This document shows, piece by piece, positions 1-7,115 of a stretch of 11,915 nucleotides of DNA. Positions within the stretch are counted from its first letter, which is position 1. The number at the start of each line of letters is the position of its first letter. The stretch comes from Gemmatimonas phototrophica (lineage in GTDB: Bacteria; Gemmatimonadota; Gemmatimonadetes; Gemmatimonadales; Gemmatimonadaceae): contig CAMBRJ010000042.1 in NCBI GenBank assembly GCA_945870175.1, positions 1 to 11,915 on the forward strand, read 5' to 3'. A program made the translations under genes and the position numbers. The notes under the pieces were generated by a model, which saw only the letters and a list, made by a program, of their open reading frames with translations, was not told where the DNA came from and did no database searches.

Positions 1-2274
1 CGCGCCGCCGCGCCACCGACGGCGCGCGTGGCGCCACTACCACCTCGGAAGCCGGGTCCCGACCGCTGGGCCACCGAGATCGCGGCCGCCGAGTCGGCGG
101 CCCGACGTGGCGATCGTCGTGATGCCACACAGCGCGCGAGCCGTATTACCGCCGCATACGAGCAGGGCGGCGCCCGCAACAGCGACGAATATCTCTCGGC
201 CGGACGCGCCTACGTGCTGCTCGGCGTCGGCAACGCGCAGGCCGTGCGCTCGGCGTTGGCCGCGTTCGATCGCGCCACCGCCGCTGACTCCACCAATCTC
301 GACGCGCCGCTGCGCGCCGGTGAGCTGTTCCTCGAGAAGTACAACGCGCCCGACGCGCGATTGTCGTTCGAGGGCATCCTGCGTCGCTCTCCCACCGACG
401 CCAAGGCACTGCTGGCGATGGCGCGCGTGGAAGAATTCGAGGGCAAGGGCAACCCGATGGCCACGGCGCGCCTGAGCATCGCGAGCGATCCGCGCTATGC
501 CGAGGCGCTCGCCTTTGTGGCAAAGATGCATCGTGACGCCGAGGCGTACGATTCGGCGCGGGTATATGCGCAACGGGCCATCGATGCCGACTCGACGTCG
601 AGCGCCGGGTGGTCGGTGCTGGGTTCGATGGCGTTCTTGAACGGCGACAGCGCCACGTTCCAGAAGTCGCTGGCGGCGGTGACGGTGGTGCAGCCGGCGC
701 CAGCCCAGTTCTACACCGAGTTGGCCGAAGCGTCCGTGCGCCAGCGGCGGTATACCGAAGCGGTGACGCTCGCGAAGCGCGCCGTCGGCTATGACTCGCT
801 GTATGTGCCGGCCTACGGCGTGATGGGCACCAACCAGCTGCGCATCGGGCAGATGGACGCGGGGCGCGCCGCGCTGGAGAGAGCCTTCGCGCTGGATCCA
901 TTCAACCTGTGGCACAAGAACACGCTCGATCTGCTCGACAAGATGAAGACGTTCCGCACGATCGATCGCGGACGCTTTCGTGTGGTCGCGCCGCCCGAAG
1001 AGGCCGACTTGCTGGCGCTGTATATCGTGCCGCTGCTGGAACAGGCGTACGACTCGCTGGCGGTGCGCTATGGCTACAAGCCGCCCACGCCGGTGCGTCT
1101 CGAGTTCTACCGCTATCACGCCGACTTCTCGGTACGCACGGTGGGATTGGCCGGACTGGGCGCGCTGGGCGTGAGCTTTGGCAGCCTGCTGGCCATGGAC
1201 ACGCCCAACGGTCGCGAAAAGGGGCAGTTCAACTGGGGCAGCACGGCGTGGCACGAGCTTACGCATGCCTTCACGCTCGGCGCGTCGGACCACCGTGTGC
1301 CGCGATGGCTGTCGGAAGGATTGTCGGTGCTGGAAGAGCGCCGGGTAGGCCGCGGCTGGGGCGCCGATGCCACGGTGTCGTACGTGATTGCCATGGCCAA
1401 TGGCAAGCTGCGCCCCATCAGTCAGCTCAGCGACGGATTTCTGCGCCCGCGCTTCCCCGAGGAAACGCAGTTCAGCTACTACGAAGCCTCGCTGTTCTGC
1501 GAAATGGTGGAAGCCTCACGCGGAGCCGCAGCATTGCCGGCCATGCTGACGGGCTATCGCGACGGCATGGACACGCCTGGTGTTTTCCAAAAGGTGCTGG
1601 GCAAAACGCCGCGGCAGATCGACGCGGAGTTCGAGGCGTACACGCAGCGCAAGTTCGCGCTGGCCATCGCGGCCGTGCGTGGGGCCACACCGAACGACAG
1701 CAGCGGTGGAAAGTTCGTGGCCACGATGCGCGAGGCCGCGATGAAGATGGGGAGCGACCGCAACGCCGCACGAGCGCTGTTCGAGCAGGCGCGCGCGATG
1801 TTCCCGGAGTACGGCGGCGAAGACGGCCCCTCGTGGTATCTGGCGGAGATGGCGCGGGCGGCGAACGACACCACGCGCGCCCTCACCCTCGTTGAATACG
1901 TCACCAGCCGCAACGAGACGGCCTGGGAGGCGAATATGATGGAGGCCGACCTCCGCGAGGCGCGTGGCGACAAGGCCGGCGCCATTCGCGCGCTCGATCG
2001 GCTGAACTGGATCTGGCCGTATGATCCGTTGGTGCATGGGCGCATGGCCACGCTGTCGGCGGCCCAAGGTGATCGCGCACGCGCCGTGCTGGAGCGTCGG
2101 GCCATCATTGCCATGGGGCCGACCGACCTGCTCGACGCACGCTATGAGCTGGCCCGCGCCCTACGCGATGCTGGCGACATCGCCGGTGCGCGTCGTGAGT
2201 TGCTCCAAGTACTCGAAGAGGCGCCGTCGTTCGAGAAGGCACAGGCCCTCCTGCTGGAGTTGCGCGGCAAATGA
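1..2274 (+). CDS. TPR-repeat protein with central peptidase MA-like (gluzincin) metallopeptidase domain, 5' partial
   Basis: The frame is open to the left edge. A GTG at 28 is a possible start but has no ribosome site and is followed directly by repeat-like sequence, so the true start, probably with a signal peptide, lies upstream. The first ~300 codons and the last ~150 are alanine-rich helical repeats of TPR type. Between them lies a peptidase MA-like domain: HELTH at about 1252-1266 gives the two zinc histidines and the catalytic Glu, and the WLSEG motif (Glu codon 1315-1317), 17 residues after the second His, supplies the probable third ligand, as in gluzincins. All expected catalytic residues are present, so it should be an active zinc hydrolase, probably extracytoplasmic. 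Substrate unknown. Its stop overlaps the next start (ATGA), implying translational coupling. I am sure of the domain classes and unsure of the role. Confidence 0.88.
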   Translation, partial: RAAAPPTARVAPLPPRKPGPDRWATEIAAAESAARRGDRRDATQRASRITAAYEQGGARNSDEYLSAGRAYVLLGVGNAQAVRSALAAFDRATAADSTNLDAPLRAGELFLEKYNAPDARLSFEGILRRSPTDAKALLAMARVEEFEGKGNPMATARLSIASDPRYAEALAFVAKMHRDAEAYDSARVYAQRAIDADSTSSAGWSVLGSMAFLNGDSATFQKSLAAVTVVQPAPAQFYTELAEASVRQRRYTEAVTLAKRAVGYDSLYVPAYGVMGTNQLRIGQMDAGRAALERAFALDPFNLWHKNTLDLLDKMKTFRTIDRGRFRVVAPPEEADLLALYIVPLLEQAYDSLAVRYGYKPPTPVRLEFYRYHADFSVRTVGLAGLGALGVSFGSLLAMDTPNGREKGQFNWGSTAWHELTHAFTLGASDHRVPRWLSEGLSVLEERRVGRGWGADATVSYVIAMANGKLRPISQLSDGFLRPRFPEETQFSYYEASLFCEMVEASRGAAALPAMLTGYRDGMDTPGVFQKVLGKTPRQIDAEFEAYTQRKFALAIAAVRGATPNDSSGGKFVATMREAAMKMGSDRNAARALFEQARAMFPEYGGEDGPSWYLAEMARAANDTTRALTLVEYVTSRNETAWEANMMEADLREARGDKAGAIRALDRLNWIWPYDPLVHGRMATLSAAQGDRARAVLERRAIIAMGPTDLLDARYELARALRDAGDIAGARRELLQVLEEAPSFEKAQALLLELRGK

Positions 2275-3050
2275 TGTCACTCACGCGCGCCCTGCTGTGC
2301 ACCACCCTGCTGGTGTCGTCGTTCTCGCCGATGGAGCGGGCGCAGGCGCAACGTCGCGGGCAGCAGCCGGCGTTCCTGCCCAACGTGCCCTACGACGGAC
2401 GACTCACCTTCGTGCGGGTGAAGTACCAGATGCCGGAGTTCGGCGGCGGCGGCGGATTCCGCGGCGGCCGTGACATCCCCTGGAGTCACGACTATCCGCG
2501 CGGCGAACGGCACTTCACCAAGATCGTGAGTGAGTTGTCGAGCACGCGCGTGCGCATCGATGCCAGCAACATCCTCACGCTCGACGACCCACAGCTGGGC
2601 AAGTACCCCATCGCGTACATGGCGGAGGCAGGCTTCTGGCGCCCAAGTGACGCCGAGGCGCTGGGACTGCGGAATTATCTGGCCAAGGGCGGCTTCATCA
2701 TTTTCGATGACTTCGCCGGCGAGCACTGGATGAATTTCGAGACCCAGATGAAGAAGGTGCTGCCGAACCTGCGGCCCATCGAGTTAGACCTGTCGCATCC
2801 AATCTTCGACTCGTTTTATCGCATCAAGACGCTGGAGTACGATCACCCCATGTACCGGGGTGCCAAGTCGGTGTTCTACGGCGTGTTCGAGGAGAACGAC
2901 CCCACGAAGCGCATGCTGGCGATCGTGAACTACAACAATGACCTGTCCGAGTACTGGGAGTTCTCCGACACGGGGATGTTCCCGCTCGACATGTCGAACG
3001 AAGCGTACAAGCTCGGCGTGAACTACATCATCTACGCGTTGACCCGTTAG
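2271..3050 (+). CDS. DUF4159 family secreted protein
   Basis: 259 residues. The N-terminus is a clear signal peptide: short Arg-containing n-region, hydrophobic ALLCTTLLVSSF core and a probable AQA cleavage site near residue 26, so the mature protein should be exported. The rest matches DUF4159, a family with a glutamine-amidotransferase-like fold: a GFWRPS segment (121-126), LRNYLAKGGFIIFDDF (133-148), HPIFDSF (176-182), and a C-terminal segment ending in GVNYIIYALTR. No catalytic Cys-His pair typical of true amidotransferases is evident, so a binding or structural role is more likely than catalysis. It overlaps the upstream gene by four bases; ATG at 2271 and ATG at 2274 are adjacent alternatives in the same frame, and a GGAG at 2256-2259 is rather distant. 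DUF4159 genes commonly lie beside MoxR, DUF58 and vWA genes, as here. Molecular function unknown. Confidence 0.88.
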   Translation: MMSLTRALLCTTLLVSSFSPMERAQAQRRGQQPAFLPNVPYDGRLTFVRVKYQMPEFGGGGGFRGGRDIPWSHDYPRGERHFTKIVSELSSTRVRIDASNILTLDDPQLGKYPIAYMAEAGFWRPSDAEALGLRNYLAKGGFIIFDDFAGEHWMNFETQMKKVLPNLRPIELDLSHPIFDSFYRIKTLEYDHPMYRGAKSVFYGVFEENDPTKRMLAIVNYNNDLSEYWEFSDTGMFPLDMSNEAYKLGVNYIIYALTR

Positions 3051-3055
3051 CCCCC

Positions 3056-3060
3056 GAGGA
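3056..3060 (+). promoter_or_regulatory. Ribosome binding site for the MoxR gene
   Basis: GAGGA ends five bases before the GTG at 3066, a good Shine-Dalgarno core at a usable distance. It supports GTG 3066 as the start of the MoxR gene and is one of only two convincing ribosome sites in the cluster. Confidence 0.6.
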
Positions 3061-3065
3061 ATTAG

Positions 3066-4100
3066 GTGACTGCTCCGGCCCCCTCCACGTCCGAACTCGA
3101 CCGTCTCGACGACGGCGTCCTTGCCGACCGCCTGCAAGGCGCCGGTCAACGTATCGCGCGCGAACTGCGCAAAGTCATCGTCGGTCAGGACGTCGTGGTG
3201 GAGCAAGCGCTGATCGCGCTCTTCGCCGGCGGCAACTGTCTGCTGGTGGGCGTACCGGGTCTCGCGAAGACACTGCTGATCTCCACGCTGGCGCGTGCGC
3301 TCGACCTCAAGTTCTCGCGCATCCAGTTCACGCCTGACTTGATGCCCAGCGATGTCACGGGCACGGATGTGATTCAGGACGATCCGGCCACGGGCCAGCG
3401 GCGCCTCGCCTTCATGCCCGGTCCGGTGTTCACCAACGTGCTGCTGGCCGATGAAATCAACCGCACGCCACCAAAAACGCAGGCCGCGCTGCTGGAAGCC
3501 ATGCAGGAGCGTCGCGTGACGGTGCAGGGACGCACCTACGAGCTCGATAAACCGTTCTTCGTGTTCGCCACGCAAAACCCCATCGAACTCGAAGGCACGT
3601 ATCCACTGCCCGAAGCGCAGCTCGATCGCTTCATGCTTGAAGTATTACTCGACTACCTGCCCGAAGAAGACGAGGTAGCGGTGGTGAAGTCGACCACGTC
3701 GCTGCCGCCGGAGGCGGTACAGTCGGTGGTGTCGAAGGAAGAGATCCTGGCGTATCAGCGCGTCGTGCGTCGCTTGCCGATCGCCGACGCGGTCACGCGC
3801 TACGCGGTGAAGCTGGTGCGGACCTCCCGTCCCGGTGACGGCGCGCCCGACTACGTCAACCAGTTCGTGTCGTACGGTGCCTCGGTGCGTGCGGCGCAGG
3901 CGCTGGTGTTGGGCGCGAAGGCGAGGGCGCTGTTGCAGGGGCGGGCCAGTGCCAGCTTCGAGGATGTGCGGGCGCTGGCGCGTCCGGTCCTGCGTCATCG
4001 CGTGCTGGTGAACTTCACGGCGCAATCGGAAAAGGTGACCACTGATTCGCTCATCGGGCGTCTGCTCGAGAGCGTGCCGCTGCCCCGCTCGTCGCTCTGA
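3066..4100 (+). CDS. MoxR-family AAA+ ATPase
   Basis: 344 residues, typical for the MoxR family. Walker A is GVPGLAKT (62-69), Walker B is LLADE (126-130) followed by the family signature INRTPPKTQAALLEAMQE, sensor 1 is ATQNP (168-172), and the conserved LPEAQLDRFM (181-190) follows. GASVRAAQAL (271-280) supplies the probable sensor 2 Arg in the C-terminal lid. No key residue is missing. MoxR proteins are cytosolic hexameric ATPases that act as chaperones or metal-insertion helpers together with vWA-domain partners; the two genes immediately downstream encode such partners. The GTG start is supported by GAGGA five bases upstream, and the gene starts 15 bases after the DUF4159 stop. The specific client is unknown; the generic symbol moxR is not assigned because the family has many subfamilies. 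Confidence 0.96.
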   Translation: MTAPAPSTSELDRLDDGVLADRLQGAGQRIARELRKVIVGQDVVVEQALIALFAGGNCLLVGVPGLAKTLLISTLARALDLKFSRIQFTPDLMPSDVTGTDVIQDDPATGQRRLAFMPGPVFTNVLLADEINRTPPKTQAALLEAMQERRVTVQGRTYELDKPFFVFATQNPIELEGTYPLPEAQLDRFMLEVLLDYLPEEDEVAVVKSTTSLPPEAVQSVVSKEEILAYQRVVRRLPIADAVTRYAVKLVRTSRPGDGAPDYVNQFVSYGASVRAAQALVLGAKARALLQGRASASFEDVRALARPVLRHRVLVNFTAQSEKVTTDSLIGRLLESVPLPRSSL

Positions 4101-4107
4101 GCCATTC

Positions 4108-5007
4108 GTGGCCACCGCTCCCGCGTCCTTTCTCGACCCCGCCTTGCTGGCGCGTATCTCCGATCTCGCGCTGCTGGCGCGCACGGTCGTGGACGGCTTT
4201 ATGCACGGCCAGCACCGCTCGTTGCGCAAAGGCTCGTCGCTGGATTTTGCCGAGCATCGCTCGTATCAGCCCGGTGACGACCTGCGTCGCATTGATTGGC
4301 GCGTGTATGGACGCACCGACCGGTTCTACATCAAGGAGTACGACGCCGACACCAACGCCGGCGTGATCTTCGCGCTCGACGCGTCGGGCTCGATGGACTT
4401 CGGCAGCGGGGCGGTCACCAAGTTCGACTACGCGCGCTTTCTGGTGGCGTCGCTAGCCTGGCTGTCGAAGTCGCAGGGCGATCGCATCGGGCTCGCCACG
4501 TTCAAGGAAGAGCTGGTGGATGTGGTGCCGCCCTCGGTGCGTCATCTGCAGCTGCTGTTGCATACGCTGGCGCGCGCCAAGGCGGCGGGACCGAGCCGGC
4601 TGGTACACTCCATCAGTCGCATCGGCCATCTCACCACGCGCACGGGCATCGTGGTACTCGTCACCGACTGCTACGAGCAACCCGACGCGCTGGGCCGCGC
4701 GGTGGCGGCGCTGCGGATGGGCGGGCATGACGTGATCGTGTTTCATCTGGTCGATCCGGCGGAGAAGCAATTGCCCGGCGACATGCCGGCCACGTTCGAA
4801 GACGCCGAGAGCGGTGCGCTGCTGCCACTGCGTCCGGGCGAGCTGCGCGAGAAGTACCAGACGTTGATTACCGCGCACCACGCGGCGTTGCAGGAGCGCT
4901 TCACCAGCGCCGGCGCCGACTACGTGCGTCTCGACACGAGCGAGCCCCTCGACCGTGCACTCCATGCGTACCTCGACGCGCGCCTCTCGCGCAGTCGGGT
5001 ACGCTGA
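4108..5007 (+). CDS. DUF58 domain protein with vWA-type metal site
   Basis: 299 residues, the short soluble form of DUF58 without N-terminal membrane segments. The family core is clear: RSYQPGDDLRRIDWRVYGRT (51-70), followed by a vWA-like fold with the metal-site motif DASGSM (91-96) and a later Asp in VLVTD (D187). Where classical vWA domains have a metal-binding Thr, the sequence offers GPSRL with Ser163, a conservative change. DUF58 proteins are nearly always encoded next to MoxR and are thought to be the cytosolic partner of the ATPase. The GTG start lies seven bases after the MoxR stop and lacks a Shine-Dalgarno site, so translation probably depends on coupling to MoxR. No better upstream start exists, and the next internal ATG (at 4201) would remove 31 residues. 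Confidence 0.93.
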   Translation: MATAPASFLDPALLARISDLALLARTVVDGFMHGQHRSLRKGSSLDFAEHRSYQPGDDLRRIDWRVYGRTDRFYIKEYDADTNAGVIFALDASGSMDFGSGAVTKFDYARFLVASLAWLSKSQGDRIGLATFKEELVDVVPPSVRHLQLLLHTLARAKAAGPSRLVHSISRIGHLTTRTGIVVLVTDCYEQPDALGRAVAALRMGGHDVIVFHLVDPAEKQLPGDMPATFEDAESGALLPLRPGELREKYQTLITAHHAALQERFTSAGADYVRLDTSEPLDRALHAYLDARLSRSRVR

Positions 5008-5033
5008 CGATCGACTAACCGAGTCATTCGCGC

Positions 5034-7115
5034 ATGGGCATCGGATTCCTCGTTCCCGCATTTCTGGCCGGACTCGCTGCGTTGGCGATTCCGCTGCTGA
5101 TGCATTTGCGGCATCGCGACAAAGACCGGCCGTACCGGTTCCCGTCGCTGATGTTCCTGGAGCAGCTGCCCATCCGCACGTCGCAGCGTCAGCGTATCAC
5201 CGATTGGCCCTTGCTACTGCTGCGCGCACTGGCCGTGGCGGCGCTGGTGTTTGCCTTTGCGCGTCCCGTACTCACCGATCGTGCCGCCACCGGCGGTGAC
5301 ACGCGTCGCAAGGCCGTGGTAGTGGTGATCGACCGCTCGCTCAGCATGGGATACGACGGCGTGTGGCCGCGGGCGCTCGACTCCGCGCGGGCGGTGGTGA
5401 ACGCCCTCGGCACCGGCGATCGGGTAGGCGTGGTGGCGTATGACGATGCCTCCGAAGTGCTGCAGCGCTTGAGTGACGACAAGACGCAGGCGCTGGCCGC
5501 CATTTCCACGCTCACGCCGATGTCTCGCGGCACCCGATTGGCGCCGGCGTTGCGCACGGCGCGCCAGATGCTGCTCGATGCGCCGTTCGCGGCGGCCGAG
5601 ATCATCGTGATTTCCGACTTGCAGCGGGCGGGCGCGGCGGGCATCGCCGGCATCGACCTGCCGGCTGGCGTGAAGCTGCGCAGCATTCCGGTGGGTGCGG
5701 CGGTGCGTGCCAACAGTGCGGTGCGCGTGATCGAAGCGCGGCGTGTGCGCGACGGCACGCGCTCGCTGCTCGCGGTGAAAGCGCGCGTACAGTCGCACGA
5801 GCTGCCGGCGGCGCGCTTGGTCAAGGCGCGCCTCACGGTGAATGGGCGTGACGCCGCAGCCAGCGACGTGTCGTTGCAGCCCGATGGCGAGACGGTGGTC
5901 ACGTTCGCGCCGGTGCCGGCCCCTGATGATGCCGTGGCGCTGCTGGTGTCGCTCGAGCCCGACGCGTTGATGGCCGATGACACGCTGCACGCCGTGGTGC
6001 CGCGCGACGACGCCGTGCGGGTGGCGCTCGTGTCGCCGTCGGAAGGCGCCGCCGGGGAAGCGCTGTTCCTGGAGCGCGCGCTGGCCATCGGCGCCGCTCC
6101 CGCCATTCAAATCGATCGATTGGCCTCGACCCCGGTCAGTCGGGAATCGCTGGCCCGCACTAGTCTGATCGTTTTTTGGGATATGCTGCCGTCGGCGTCG
6201 TCGGTGGCGGCGCTGCAGGAGTACATGAGCAAGGGCGGCGGTGTGGTGATCGCGGCCGGCTCGCGGCTCGCGGCCCAGCGTGGCGACAACTTGCCGCTAC
6301 TGCCGGTGCGTATGAGTGGACTGTCCGACCGGTTGGCCGATCGCGGGGGCACGCTGCGCGACGTGCGCATCGAGCATCCGCTGTTCACGCCGTTTCGCGA
6401 AGTACCCGATGCCTTGAGTTCGGTGCGCTTTCTGCGCTATCCGCGAGTGGATCTCGTCGGTTCGGTTGATGTGCTGGCGCGCTTCGACGATGGGCTCCCT
6501 GCCGTGCTCGAGCAGCGCATTGGCGAGGGACGCCTGGTGGTGCTCACCGTGCCGCTCGATGCGCAACGCAGTGACTTTCCGCTGCAGCCGGCGTTTCTGC
6601 CGTTCGTACGACAGCTCGTGCTGCACACATCAGGGCGTGATGCCGTGCCGTTGTGGCGCGCCACCAGTGAGAGTTGGTCGCTGGCGCCGTCGGTGAATGA
6701 TCCAGTCGTGCGCGCGCCTAATGGCACACTGCTGCGTCCGCGGGCCGATTCACTAGGCACCGCGGTGCCGCTGGCCGATGCCGGCGTGTACGAGGCGTTC
6801 GCGGTGAGTGCCACGGGATCCGCCGTCGGTCGGGTGGCGGCCAATGCGCCGGCCAGTGAGTCCGAGCTCACGCCTATGGACACCACCGAGCTGTTGCTGG
6901 GCGTGCGAGACGCCGAGCCTGGCACGATGGCGTCGAACGCCCCGCCTACCACGGCTGAGCTCGAGCGCCGCCAGAATCCGTGGCGGGTACTGTTGATCAT
7001 GGTCGCATTGATGCTGGTCGTCGAAACCATCATGGCCACGCGCGGATGGCGCGCCGTGGCCCGACGTGTCCGTGCTGTTCCTCCCGCGTCCGCTTCCGAC
7101 CGGAGCCCCACATGA
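5034..7115 (+). CDS. BatA-like membrane protein with vWA domain and DUF4159/GATase1-like module
   Basis: 693 residues. The N-terminus is a BatA-type anchor: one membrane segment at 4-23, a basic loop, and a second at 58-77. A vWA domain follows with a complete metal site: DRSLS (D100, S102, S104), T167 in RGTRL and D195 in VISD. Next come a β-rich region (~205-330) and a glutamine-amidotransferase-like module (~340-540) containing LQEYMSKGG (394-402) and HPLFTPF (448-454). A last membrane segment lies at about 649-669 with a basic tail. Basic loop and tail put those parts in the cytoplasm and the vWA and later domains in the periplasm. ATG 5034 lies 26 bases after the DUF58 stop without a clear ribosome site. 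Related proteins are often annotated BatA or 'vWA domain-containing'; I do not assign the symbol because aerotolerance function is not shown. Confidence 0.92.
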   Translation: MGIGFLVPAFLAGLAALAIPLLMHLRHRDKDRPYRFPSLMFLEQLPIRTSQRQRITDWPLLLLRALAVAALVFAFARPVLTDRAATGGDTRRKAVVVVIDRSLSMGYDGVWPRALDSARAVVNALGTGDRVGVVAYDDASEVLQRLSDDKTQALAAISTLTPMSRGTRLAPALRTARQMLLDAPFAAAEIIVISDLQRAGAAGIAGIDLPAGVKLRSIPVGAAVRANSAVRVIEARRVRDGTRSLLAVKARVQSHELPAARLVKARLTVNGRDAAASDVSLQPDGETVVTFAPVPAPDDAVALLVSLEPDALMADDTLHAVVPRDDAVRVALVSPSEGAAGEALFLERALAIGAAPAIQIDRLASTPVSRESLARTSLIVFWDMLPSASSVAALQEYMSKGGGVVIAAGSRLAAQRGDNLPLLPVRMSGLSDRLADRGGTLRDVRIEHPLFTPFREVPDALSSVRFLRYPRVDLVGSVDVLARFDDGLPAVLEQRIGEGRLVVLTVPLDAQRSDFPLQPAFLPFVRQLVLHTSGRDAVPLWRATSESWSLAPSVNDPVVRAPNGTLLRPRADSLGTAVPLADAGVYEAFAVSATGSAVGRVAANAPASESELTPMDTTELLLGVRDAEPGTMASNAPPTTAELERRQNPWRVLLIMVALMLVVETIMATRGWRAVARRVRAVPPASASDRSPT
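7102..7105 (+). promoter_or_regulatory. Ribosome binding site for the DUF4175 gene
   Basis: GGAG lies six bases before ATG 7112, inside the last codons of the preceding gene. It selects ATG 7112 over the in-frame GTG at 6980, which would create a long overlap with the BatA-like gene. Confidence 0.6.

Noticed and set aside
28..30. GTG at 28 as the true start of the TPR/peptidase gene
   Set aside because: The frame is open to the window edge, there is no ribosome site, and the following residues show no export signal although the protein type is normally exported.
909..1895. Plus-strand +3 frame of 328 codons inside the TPR/peptidase gene
   Set aside because: Arg/Gly/Ala-rich shadow of the peptidase gene, which carries the HELTH motif in the other frame.
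6980..7111. N-terminal extension of the DUF4175 protein to the in-frame GTG at 6980
   Set aside because: It would overlap the BatA-like gene by about 135 bases and add a His/Arg/Cys-rich stretch unlike the family; ATG 7112 has GGAG six bases upstream and a four-base ATGA overlap.
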